A stretch of 64,000 bases of DNA. It comes from Whitmania pigra. Lineage: Eukaryota > Annelida > Clitellata > Hirudinida > Haemopidae. The stretch is from assembly GCA_021613335.1 (NCBI GenBank), contig JAJTWR010000392.1, positions 1-64,000 on the forward strand, in the 5' to 3' direction. Each line of letters begins with the position of its first letter. The first letter of the stretch is position 1. The notes beneath the pieces are model-generated. The model saw nothing but the letters and a program-made list of their open reading frames with translations. It searched no databases and had not been told where the DNA came from. Made by a program: the position numbers and the translations under genes. This document shows, one piece after another, positions 45,422 to 64,000 of this stretch.

Positions 45422-46062
45422 AATCGAGCATATCCAAATGTTGACTTTTTTTAAATTTTTGTTTACTGTTTGTTGCTGTCATATTAAATGTGACGTTAAT
45501 ATTTAGTAAGATTTCTGACTAATTTTTTAACTTTATTAAACATTAATTAAGCAAAAGATATTTCTCCAGTTTCTGAGTCAAGACGCCATTAATTGGGTGT
45601 TTTCCATGCTTCTTCAAATTCATTTAATCTATTCATTTAGTCTCAAAGGCCCAATACGACATTTTTCGTATATAAAAAAACATTACTTTAACTTTATGTC
45701 CAATGTTAGTATATCTAAGTCGTAAACTGAGTTTATACTTTGTGATGTATTATTGGTCGATCTGTTTTATATGTGCTTCCTTGATGTGTATGATGTGCAC
45801 TTTGCACTCCCTAATCTGTAAACTTGAAAAATTCATAGGCGACCCTTAAATCTTGTTTTGACTTATAAATGTGTGTTATCGGGAACAGGGATAATTTCAT
45901 TTCATATAATGTCGACAGAATTTCATCCGTTTTTTTAAATTTTATATTTATCATTTCTCAGTAGAAGTTTCTAAATAAGTGTCTTGTTCATTCAAATGGA
46001 AGTGCTTAATTAAACAGTTCACTTGCAAAAATGCTATAAAAAGAAGGAAAAAGCATGTTTAC

Positions 46063-54488
<8,426 letters not shown>

Positions 54489-55455
54489 TGTTTCCACATT
54501 AAAAAATTTTCCGCGTTTATTTCTTTCACTAGATCTTAAGCTTCATGGCGGTGACGTCCTTCAACAAAATAAAAAAAAAACAAAAGAAACTAAATGGCGT
54601 CCGGTATGCCTAATCGCTCGCAAGCTGGCTAGGATTATTCGATTACTTAAAAACCAATTATCAAATAAGCATATGTTATCGCATCTCCAAACAACGTGAT
54701 AGAAAGTTGCTTAAGATCCCTGGTTTGTCGGTAAAACTCCCAAGAAATCCACTCAAGACAATGAACAAATTATTAGACTTATAAAGTTATGAAACTGCAA
54801 TCAGATTAATGGGCTTATACGTGAGGTTGAAAAGTTCTTGCCCAGACATTCACTCTCCGAATACACCAGACAAACCATTATGTTGAAACCAGATTAGGAG
54901 TCTAAATGGCTGATTGCTTTAATTTCAAATATCCGTGCAACTTAGAATAATTCCATTAACATGTTCGCAGTTGTTGAAGTAAATCTGAAAACCAAGTTTC
55001 AACTTGTAACTGAATTCAATTTCCGATTTAGTTCTTATCCGACATTTTGAAATCTGCTCAAAAACGATGTATGCATACGAAAACACATTGTATAAGAATG
55101 TGAGGCTAAAGCTAGTATGCTAGAATGAAAGTTAGAGATGTGATCCCACGGGCAGTTAAAACCTTGGTAAAAGCCTTTATTCTAAGACAATTGGCGTTTC
55201 TTCTTCAGATATAAACGTCTGAAAGATTATAGATTACTATTATTCATAATTATTAACAATAATTTTTATTATAATTAATCCCTGGCGACCATTCAACGTG
55301 TGAATAAAGCTTGATATTTATATTGCATGATACATCAAGTAATATTAAAAACAAAAGCAATAGCTTAAAAACATTCTTAATAATCGTTAACTCTAACTAA
55401 CTGTAATTATTTAAATGTTATCTAACAGCTGATCTACTTACTCCATCGACACGAA

Positions 55456-58424
55456 CTATAGAGAAATTACTAACATGAAGACCAGTGACTGAATAAGAAT
55501 TATGAGAGCGATGACCGTTAGCAGCAATATGGGGTAGATTGTCCATTTACGATGTAAGCCTTCGCTATTAACTGTAATTTAAAAAATAAAAACCACTTTG
55601 AATTTCAATTTTTTTATTAATTTATCAAATTCCATATATATCTAAAAATTTAATTTGCAAATATTTTTTTATGCTGTAGATCATCCTTAAGCGGGATTTT
55701 AGTCCGCTGGATGTCCTACCGAGCGTGGCTGTTTTCTAATTTTTATGTGAATTACTTCTTGTCAAGCTTAAAATAATGATAATAAAGCTGTTATAACCAA
55801 AATGAGGTCTTGTGTTGAATTAAGCTAAGCTCACCCCTTTCAGTACAATGTTCGCCGCCAAAGCCCTCTTCACAACCGTCCAAGCACTCGCCATATTTGT
55901 TGTACGTCAGAGAGCAATGCAATAATTTATTACAAGGTAGGAGGTCTACGTTTGAATGTCTGCATGCTATGTTTAACGATGTATAACATTAAGAACATTG
56001 TTGATTAAGAAATATTCAAAACTTAGAAACGACAGTTTCAATTAGGTGTAATACATTATTTAATGGTATTGCACAGTTATGTTCAATTAGATAACTGATT
56101 TCAATTATCAACTTATCCGTAGCATTGTAATTACTTGATACGTCGATACTTCTTAAAGTAACGTCAACATTATCCTTTGCTCATAAATATTCATACATAC
56201 TCCCATAGACTGAGGCATGATCTTTCCCTCCGCAAATGTCGCTTGGTTCACCTGTGCAGGTGATGTTGCACATGATAGGATTAACATCTTTTGACGGTTC
56301 TTTGTCGGTGCATCCGCAGATGCTGTCCTTGAAGGATTTTAGTTAAAAAGATATTATTATTATATGATTGCATCAATTACCATCATTGGTTACTTTTATT
56401 ATTTATATTCTCGACCGGCATTTAAAAAATTCATGAAGCCCTAAAAACAAAAATCGAGCTCAATGAAATAATAACCAGAATTAGAATTGCAACAAAATTT
56501 GCGAAATTCATTCACTGACCAATATTTCAAAAAATAATGTCCAAGGAATGTAAGTTACATCAAAAAATATTTAAAACCACCTTGACCCACATGTAATTTG
56601 CCTTGTTGCAATAATAAAGACATTTAGTTACGGACATATCTTTCATTTCAATGGTGATTTCGGGAGGTCCTTCTTTTGAACAGCCGTGGTAATATGGCAG
56701 CTGTAGATTCACTGAATTAAAATTGTTTATTTATTTTCATTGTGAAAAGCTGATTTTATATCATAGTAAGAGCAATGTCGGATTCTGACCAATGTAGACT
56801 GAATACGTGTATGCTCCGCCACATTGTTTATCGGCAATGGAACAGCTGATATCGCAGTAGTCCAGCGTTATTTCGTATTCAAATTCATAATTAAATCCGC
56901 AGTGGCAGGACTTATTACCCTTGGATAAAAAGCAACGATTAAATTAACCAAATTACTAAAGCACTTTGATCGCTTTTTTAAATGTCTACATCAATTTACA
57001 AAATAAAATTTTCACTTTTATGGCCATCAAAGAAAAATTTTGACATTTCTTCCAACAAAAATTGAAATCTTTAAACGCTACTTCGGTGATGTACTTAAAG
57101 TAAGAAAAACAACCTCGATAAATGAGCACATTTGTCTTAGGCTCTCCAGAGGCTAGAAAAAATGAATACCCGTCTAAATCATGTAATTAAGTAATTTACT
57201 AAAGAAACTGAAGGAAGCTACCCATTGTGTGAACCTCGATTTCTCCGATAGCAAAGTTTCCGAATACAAAAAAGCTGATGAATAGATTCGAAACTGGAAA
57301 CATAAGCACTCGACAGTTCATCCTGACACCTCGTTCAAAACTTAGGGCAAAGTATGGTTCAGGAATTTGGGAACATTCGAAAATTGATGTGTCGACGAAA
57401 TGAGAGACTTTGTAGTAGCTCATCATGCGACGGTCCACTGGTCAAATATTAAATTATTTAAATTATTCAAAAGTTTTTCATGAGTAAAAGTTCAGTTTCA
57501 GTTACTCGAGGATTTTTTCAGAAACTATTTGCATCTAATGAGCGTTAAATCCTTGCTACTGCAATTTTATTTCGTTCTTTTCAGTCTGCCTTTTACGATT
57601 AATGACATAGCCAACTCAAAAGTTTGACTTATTATGCGCTCATCGTAATTTATTTAATGGGATTTGTCTTCAATGTTGTTGCTCCATGCGAAAGGCTTCC
57701 AATGTTTACGCAATCCGTACTCTTATTGACTAACGACTACGTATCATATTAGGAGTATGTCTTTTTATTCTGGAAATTGTGACTTGTTAGCATCGTGTGA
57801 TCGCCTAGGTTTTGGAATATGGCTAAACCAAAATCTTCAGCCCAACTGAATTTAAATCAGAAAACTGCTCACCATCAGCTGCTCCAGGATGGAGTGTTAC
57901 ATAGTGTACAAAATAATAATCGTCAAAGCCGATGTAAATGACGAGAATTCCGAGGGTGCAGTGTCTCTTGACATCAACAATGTCTATAGAAATATTAGTT
58001 ATGCCATCCAATAAGCCAGCAGGCAAAATAGCTTCATCACATAATTGTGCTTTTTTCCCCAGAGCTATGTTAAATGAGAAAGCCCCTGCAACAAAATTTG
58101 AAAAAAGCGTTCTCTGAACCCCATGCTTTGTTTTCGAACGCCATAAATACAAAACGGGTTAACCGCGTCGAAATGTTCGCCGTTTATCAACAACATAATT
58201 TTTAATTAATGTTTACTGTGTGGTTAGCTTTTCTTTTTAAAAGAATGGTTTTCATTTTGTTTTTAAAATTGTAAGTGGTTGACTGAGGTAAACTTCGTAA
58301 CTTTTGTGATCAAGTTAAATAGCATTGAAGGTTTGTTGTGGCTATCAAATATACCAAAAGTTATTAAATAAAAATTCAAAAATGTCATACCTTTCGGTAT
58401 CATAATTAACAAAACTATCAACAT
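55456..58424 (-). CDS. Family gene E: fucolectin-like + 2 WSC + EGF surface protein
   Basis: Nine exons, minus strand: 58391-58424, 57873-58085, 57222-57437, 57016-57152, 56790-56919, 56581-56711, 56201-56327, 55835-55966 and 55456-55571. They total 1236 bp, 411 residues. The signal start is MLIVLLIMIPKG. The fucolectin-like part has FNIALGKKAQLC, GLLDGI, YFVHYVTLHPG, GVRMNC and AIGEIEVHTMG. The first WSC-like domain has LIYRGCFSYF, CWKKC, LMAIK, CHCGFNYEFEYE, QCGG; the second has LQLPYYHGC, CLYYC, CGCTDK, CNITC, CGG. The EGF-like exon has LLPCNKLLHC, YNKYGECLDGC and GEHCTER. The tail WTIYPILLLTVIALIILIQ plus SLVFMLVISL is long and uninterruptedly hydrophobic. It is the most compact, transposon-free member of the array and the best template for modelling the family. 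Confidence 0.88.
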
Positions 58425-58689
58425 TGTTTACATTTCATTGTTTGTCTTTGAGAAAATGACGCAGAAACCAATGAAAAGTGGATCTGATCAAAGTTTTTGT
58501 CATTTCAACTTTTTCCAAAGGGGGAAGGGGGGAAACGACCGCACAACTCGAGGCGCTGACCTTTTTTTTAGTCTGCAGTCAGGGGAGGAAATAACAAATT
58601 TTGTTTTTGTTCATGTTTTTAAGTCTACCACGAGATACTATTGACATGTTGTAACCTCACCAAATTATTGTGAAAATATTTCGTTGTTA

Positions 58690-59085
58690 AGGAGCTGTTT
58701 AAATCCTTCAGATCAATGGCGTACCAACTGATTTTGCCGCCCCATCTTTACCTCTTTAATAATCCGTTAACCTTCAAAATTTCAAAAAACTCTCAAATAC
58801 TTATTTTCATGGAATCATATTAAAAATTTACAAACAAACTTTCCGCAAAGTTTTTATAATAAGCTCAAAATTCAGTCCATCGGCAAGTTCCCTCTATACA
58901 GAGAGTTCTGTCTGTAATCCTTGACTGGCTCATCGATGATCGAAGGTTGGCTTTTATTAACTTAAGTTTGGAGAATGAGCGCTTACAGTTAGCAACACTA
59001 ATAGCCTGGGTTAGGAAGATAAGCAGCAGGATCACAATATTAGGGGCAGAATCCCCAGGATGGTATCTCAGTACGAAGCTCAAAA
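58690..59085 (-). mobile_element. hAT-like element fragment, copy 2
   Basis: The minus strand encodes ISVANCKRSFSKLKLIKANL and RSSMSQSRITD, the hAT-type dimerisation region found in zinc-finger MYM or TTF-like transposases. The 3' part and terminus (caatggcgtaccaactg) match 36270-36556 in opposite orientation. The N-terminal part is missing. Confidence 0.75.
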
Positions 59086-59089
59086 GTTG

Positions 59090-60513
59090 AAGGGGTCCAT
59101 CGATGTTATCGTTTACTGAAGCACCGCTAATCGAGTCTCAATATATTTTGATGATTTTTGAAATACCTCTACAAGTCAAATCACATGCGTGAACCTGATT
59201 TCGATTACAAATCACTTTTTGTCTGGTGATCTTGATTTTGATTTCCAATCACTCTGAACGTGATTTTACCCATCACTGAATATAGCCAAATCAAATGTCC
59301 TTATTTCATCTTTCAAAAAAGGTCCTACTTGATTCTCCCCTTCCATTAATAATATTGATCTGATAAGAGGCGCTAGCTTTCACTAAACTAACCAAACTCA
59401 CCGAGATGCTTGCGAATCCAAGAAATTACTTTAAAAGATTTTCAAAATAACAATAACCATTGCGAATGAACATGGCAATACGCTATGGTCTCGAAATAGT
59501 TCCATGTGATTTTATGATCAAGACTGACTGGACGAGCTGATGAACAGGGTGACCTGACGAGGGTAAGGTCTGGTAAGGTGATTTTCTTGTGTGCAAGGTA
59601 CAAACAGGAACTTGAAAAAGAAAATTTAGTACGTTTTTAGGACTTTTAAAGACCTTCTACTCCATTTTTTTAGTACCAGCAATAATAAGAAAAATAACGC
59701 TATTTAGATTTTAATTATTCATTCTTGTATAATTTAGAAATATAATATAAGATGGTAACACTTGGAAGTTCATTAAAGACCACATCAACGGCATTGGAGG
59801 TTGATAAATCTGTCCTGAGCCATTTTAAGCCATCAAGGCAGAGATATAAATTTTATTTGGATGCATTGCATGAGGATGAGAGACAGGCAGCTGTAACCTC
59901 AAACTCTAAATCATGACGGATACTTTGGACAGAGAATTTCTCATATTAATAGATGCAAGTGCAAAAACCAGGAACAATGATCTCTTGGTCTAGGCAAACA
60001 GCTTGAGGAAAGATAGCGAGGTAAAAGCAGTAGAAATTGCTTCTTTAGAGCAATGCTTAAAGAGTTAATTTTTTGTTTTCAACTTATCACAAACAAAACA
60101 GACAATTGTCACTAAAGAGCCAGAGAAAAACGATTTTATTTAATGTATTAATAATAACAACCATCCAAACGAGATTTAAATTTGTTTTTTTATGTCTCAA
60201 AATGGCAGAGACTTCTCAGCCATATCAACTGAGTGCAGAACGTTGGAATCAAACAGCTCACACCTGCAACAACCAACAAATTTACAAATTTGAATATCTA
60301 TTGTTAATATGTCCATAAGCAAGTGAATATTCAAAGAAATATAATAAAAATATTAAGAACATGCATATTATTAATGAAGTAATGAATATCACATTAAAAC
60401 CATAATAATTATAAGTGTTAATCACCTAATTAATAGGTGATGAAATGATGTCACCATTAAATAGTATTTAAGTAGATCATCAGGAAAATACACAACAATA
60501 ATAAATAACAGAC
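59090..60513. other. Intergenic DNA with repeat fragments
   Basis: Contains a dispersed-repeat copy at 59455-59600 and a short + strand protein-like string near 59780-59915 (VDKSVLSHFKPSRQRYKFYL), probably from a transposon. The missing last exon of TRAPPC4 should lie here but was not recognised. Confidence 0.4.
59455..59600 (+). repeat. Dispersed repeat, copy 3
   Basis: Shares gctatggtctcgaaatagtt, gacgagctgatgaacaggg and taaggtgattttcttgtg with the copy at 22365-22575. Confidence 0.6.
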
Positions 60514-61727
60514 CTGATAGGCATGTCGATACTATAGAATGGGTTTTTTAGTGCAAAATCGGAATAGATCTCATAGAGCTTCTTCAGCAGAACCTCCTCG
60601 TTGTTTCGTCTGATGTCCGTGACGATTACGAACTTGATGCCTGGAAATGAATGATAAATAAATTATTAAAACTTGTTAACTTATTGGTTGAACTAATCAG
60701 ATAGTTAATGGACACTTTTCATCCAAGCTTTTATCAACTGCCAGCAGATGGTTTGGGCAAACATGATTTGTAAACTAGTGTAGGTAAGTCATCATATTTC
60801 TAGAAAGAAATTTAGACTAATGTCTGACATAAGTAAAATCTGTGGCATAATTAATTAATAATGATATAATAATAAGAATAATTATGAACTAATCACCCGT
60901 TAGAGATTGAAAAGCATGAAGCTTAAACGTGTCAGTTTCCAGCAACTGAATGCCAGAACTTTGTGGTACTGGTGATAGCTGAGAGGATATGGCAAACAGG
61001 CTGAAATGCAAAATTAATAATTTAGTAATTAATTAAATTAACACAACAAAGTTTTATTCATAATATTGTTCATTAAGTTAAAAGTGAAGTGCACTGAAAT
61101 TGAGTTACTCTTTATAGATTTTAAGCTTGCATGTAATGCCATTAATGATAATTAATCAAACTCAAAATTATTTTATTTAGTGATAAAAAAGCATCTAACG
61201 AGTGAAACATTCCGGCAAGCATGATCCTCTCATTTGTTGATAACTTGGGACGGCCAAACTTTATGCTGAGTGGGTAATTCTCCTCTTTGGCCATGTACTT
61301 GAGGACATCCTCCTTTACATTATCAACTCTGAAAGATTGCCCCTCTACTGGAATCCCATTGACTGACATCACAACATGGCCCACTGGAAAGTCACAATTC
61401 AATGTTCTAATACATATTTTATAAATTATACATTGTAAACAAAAATAAGTTATCAAGAAGATGTAATTAATTTAACAATGAAAATATGTGGTTTAAAAGG
61501 TTGCTCATCCCAAAACAAGCTACATTGCAGGAATCCAACAGCAAATTAAAACCTTTCACTCCATCTCTCTGACCAAATGCAACCACGACCTTATCGTCGT
61601 ATTCTTTGAGAACAAAGTCCAGAGGGTAACTGAAAGTTTTTTCAACTTCAATAGTCTGGGCATTTCGTTCGTACTGATAAATCAGACCGCCTGCACGGCT
61701 TATAATCCACACCGAAAATATGGCCAT
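60514..61727 (-). CDS. TRAPPC4: TRAPPC4 (synbindin), TRAPP tethering subunit; 3' end not found
   Basis: Minus-strand exons: 61553-61727, 61200-61383, 60897-61000 and 60514-60640. Frame and splice phases are continuous. The protein starts [18 protein letters not shown] and continues [91 protein letters not shown] and [18 protein letters not shown], ending at MPIR with a donor. These are the longin-like fold and PDZ-like insert of TRAPPC4, a core subunit of the Rab GTPase exchange complexes acting in ER-Golgi and endosomal traffic. The final exon, expected to encode about 20 residues starting CELFD, was not recognised in 58.7-60.5 kb. Confidence 0.95.
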
Positions 61728-62379
61728 TGGTGCTAGATACAAAATGAGAATTTTATATGACTTCTTTTCATTCGCGAAGTTAAGCAGAATACGAATACAT
61801 CAATTAATTCTATAAGTTATTTTATTTTTAAAAGTTAATGGAAGTTACTACCAATTAATAGTAAATTATTTATGATTAAGGTAAACATATCATAAAAAAA
61901 TATTAAAATAAAATTTAGAAATTTATTTTTAAATAGTACAGGGAAAGTCATATGATGCCATACATCTAAATAATTTCGTTATAAAAGATTTCAAGCTTCT
62001 TAAGCAGAATTAACACAATTAATAAAATTTCATTTTAATGAGGTTCATTTACGGCAAATGATTTGCCGTGTTCAAACTTCAATTTAAAATAAATTACGCT
62101 TAATCAATGAAAGACGAGTGTAAATATCACATAATCCTCGACACAAATAATTAATTGATGTTTTTCGCTGAAAATAGTTTTGGATTTCTTCATTCACTTG
62201 AGCTTTAGAATGAAGTTCAGCAGCTGTACAAGTTGCCAGCCACCAAGCGTTAATTGAAAAAATATTTTAGAACGTTCGAATAAAAACAGATGAGTATAGA
62301 ATTTTACCATCAGTGGGAGTTTTGATGGAATACATAACACAAACAAATGTTATACAACCAAATAACTAAAAAACAAAAC
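61728..62379. other. Intergenic DNA upstream of TRAPPC4
   Basis: AT-rich, no gene or repeat recognised. It should contain the TRAPPC4 promoter. Confidence 0.4.
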
Positions 62380-62486
62380 TGTTATAGTGGTGTAATAAGT
62401 ATGTTACAGAAAAAAAATTATTAGGTTTATTTTTATATAATTAGTTTTATATAATATTCAGTATCTTTTATTGTTACCTCTAGTAA
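62380..62486 (-). repeat. Truncated LTR of the right-edge element
   Basis: Starts tgttatagtggtg and shares ttatataattagttttatat and cagtatcttttattg with the solo LTR at 47030-47278. Only about 107 bp of LTR remain before RNase H coding sequence, so an internal deletion joined the two. Confidence 0.65.
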
Positions 62487-62709
62487 TCACAGCATCTATG
62501 CCGTAGTTACAAGCGTCAGCTGCTATTATGATGCTCTGTAAGACTCCCTCGAGTTCATTAAATGACCTCTGGTGTATTTCCATCCAATCCAAATTTTCGT
62601 CATTCTCAAAATTGTTTATTGGTCTTCGCATTTGCCTCATCTTTGGTACAAAACACGAATAATAACTTATAATTCCCAAAAATGTTTTCAGCTGCTTGCG
62701 ATCTTCTGG

Positions 62710-62891
62710 CGTGCAGGTTAGCCGAACGGGTTACGTGCCTGCATACGGCGGTAATGGTAACAGTCGTAATGTGTGGTGTTCGAAACCCAGCCTGCAATGC
62801 CGCCAGCGCCCTTGAGAAGGAGCGCTATATAAATGGTTACAAGAAGCGCCTCTGACGCTATGCATATGGCGCTATATAAATGAAGTTACAA
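62710..62891 (+). mobile_element. tRNA-derived SINE nested in the retrotransposon
   Basis: An A-box-like ttagccgaacgggttacg is followed by B-box-like tgttcgaaaccc. The tail carries two gcgctatataaatg units. ttctgg (62704-62709 and 62892-62897) flanks it as a short target duplication, and the reverse-transcriptase coding sequence resumes on both sides. A deleted relative lies at 2462-2584. Confidence 0.85.
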
Positions 62892-64000
62892 TTCTGGTGG
62901 TATCTCCACAATGGCTCTAATTTTTGATAGTTCTGTCTCCGGCCTTTCTTATCTATTACGTGGCCAAGAAATGTAAGCTCTTTCTTAGAAAATGAACATT
63001 TGTCCAATTTTACTATGAATCTTTGAAAATTTTCTGAGTTTAAAAAGTTCAAGAACATTGCGGTTGTGTTCTTCTAAGGTGGAACCCGTTATTAATACGT
63101 CGTCTAAATAGGCTGAGTATCCTTTTAAACCCGATGTAAGTCTATCCATTATTTCCTGGAAATATTTTTTACTCCAAATGGTAGTCTTTGATATTGAAAT
63201 AGACCTTTGTGGGTATTGATTGTCACGAGTTCGTTTGAGCCTTCATCCATTTCTATTTGTAGATATGCGTCCACAAAATCTATCTGAGTAAACCACGTTC
63301 CTTCGTTTAATCTGGAAAATATTTCTTCCGGTATTGGAAGAGGATGTTGGTGCATCTCAAGAGCCTTGGTTAGCCCGGTTTTGAAGTCGGCACATATCCT
63401 GACTGAACCATTTTTGTTTGAGACGACTACTATGGGCGCCGCTCAATGACTATATTCCACATTCTTCGAGACACCGTCCTTCAATAGTCTCTTTTATTTA
63501 CTAATTCTTTATTTGCCGCTGCTTCCAATGGATATGGTATTTTCCGTTGTCTGCAAAATGTAGGACGTGCCTCTGCTTTAACTACTAGGGCTGCTTTCTT
63601 CTTGTTGCAATGACCTAATTCCTCTTTGAAGGTCACCGGAAATTGTTTTTGTAGTTCACGAATCAATAGTGATTCCGCTTCCAAAGTTCTTTCTTAAATT
63701 TTGCAACAGATGGCTTCGAAAGCTTTGGTTATTGGTGGAAGCTCCATCCATTTAATGCCCAGTAATTGATTTAGAAGCCTGGACATGTAAAATTTACTTA
63801 AAATTTTCCTACTACATCAATCTCTGTCCCGTTTGCTGCTCCAATTGCTGCAATAAGCTCTGCTAATTCTGGCTCGCCAATTTGTATCCAAGTCTCGGTA
63901 TTTATAAGTGTCACATCCGTTCCTGAGTCTAGTAGAATTCGTACTTCAACTCCCCCGAATTTGACCTATGTATACCTTCAGTTGGCTGGAATGCGATTTC

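Larger units (their letters stand above)
62380..64000 (-). mobile_element. Degenerate Ty3-type LTR retrotransposon, cut by window edge
   Basis: Minus-strand remnants in order from the right edge are protease (LLDSGTDVTLINTETW), the linker (VTFKEELGHCNKKKAA), reverse transcriptase (FTQIDFVDAYLQIEMDEG, FQYQRLPFGVK, LDKCSFSKKELTFLGHVID), and the start of RNase H (ADACNYGIDAVITRG). RNase H then runs directly into LTR-like sequence at 62380-62486. Frameshifts, stops and a nested SINE (62710-62891) show decay. The protease and linker resemble those of the element at 8478 (LDSGADVTIINTDTW; FKEELGRC), so the two belong to related lineages. Confidence 0.9.

Noticed and set aside
60073..60318. 81-codon + strand ORF downstream of TRAPPC4
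   Set aside because: No domain, no splice or start context, overlaps AT-rich intergenic DNA.

Overview
Animal nuclear DNA: AT-rich, intron-rich, with long (TAA)n arrays and many transposon remnants. Six genes are recognisable from spliced reading frames: ILK (+), TSR2 (-), BRCA2 (-), RPS11 (+), SURF1 (-) and TRAPPC4 (-). Gene content (ILK, BRCA2, WSC- and fucolectin-like cell-surface proteins) indicates a bilaterian invertebrate. An annelid or other lophotrochozoan is my best guess, but the species is not proven.

Layout. 1-1680: a strongly diverged, internally deleted antisense 18S rRNA copy with spacer-like DNA and an unidentified ORF running off the left edge. 1681-7518: mostly non-coding, with a SINE, one orphan terminal exon (4195-4362) and repeats. 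7519-14642: gene A of a new-looking surface-protein family, with an internally deleted Ty3-type LTR retrotransposon in its last intron. 15866-35779: a compact housekeeping block. ILK and TSR2 converge, TSR2 and BRCA2 are in tandem, BRCA2 and RPS11 are head to head, and RPS11 and SURF1 converge. 37490-58424: genes B, C, D and E of the same surface-protein family, all on the minus strand, with introns holding a hAT element, a Tc1/mariner element, a LINE ORF1 fragment, a solo LTR, a tRNA-derived SINE and long trinucleotide arrays. 60514-61727: TRAPPC4, last exon not found. 62380-64000: a second, degenerate Ty3-type element, split by a SINE and cut by the window edge.

The main discovery is the five-member minus-strand gene family. 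Each gene has nine coding exons: a tiny signal-peptide exon, a two-exon fucolectin/F5-8C-like domain, two WSC-like eight-cysteine domains of two exons each, one EGF-like exon, and a terminal exon encoding a short hydrophobic tail. Exon lengths and intron phases match across members. The summed lengths stay in frame (400, 400, 401, 403 and 411 residues, one with a provisional last exon). The products look like secreted or surface-anchored, possibly GPI-linked, glycan-binding proteins.
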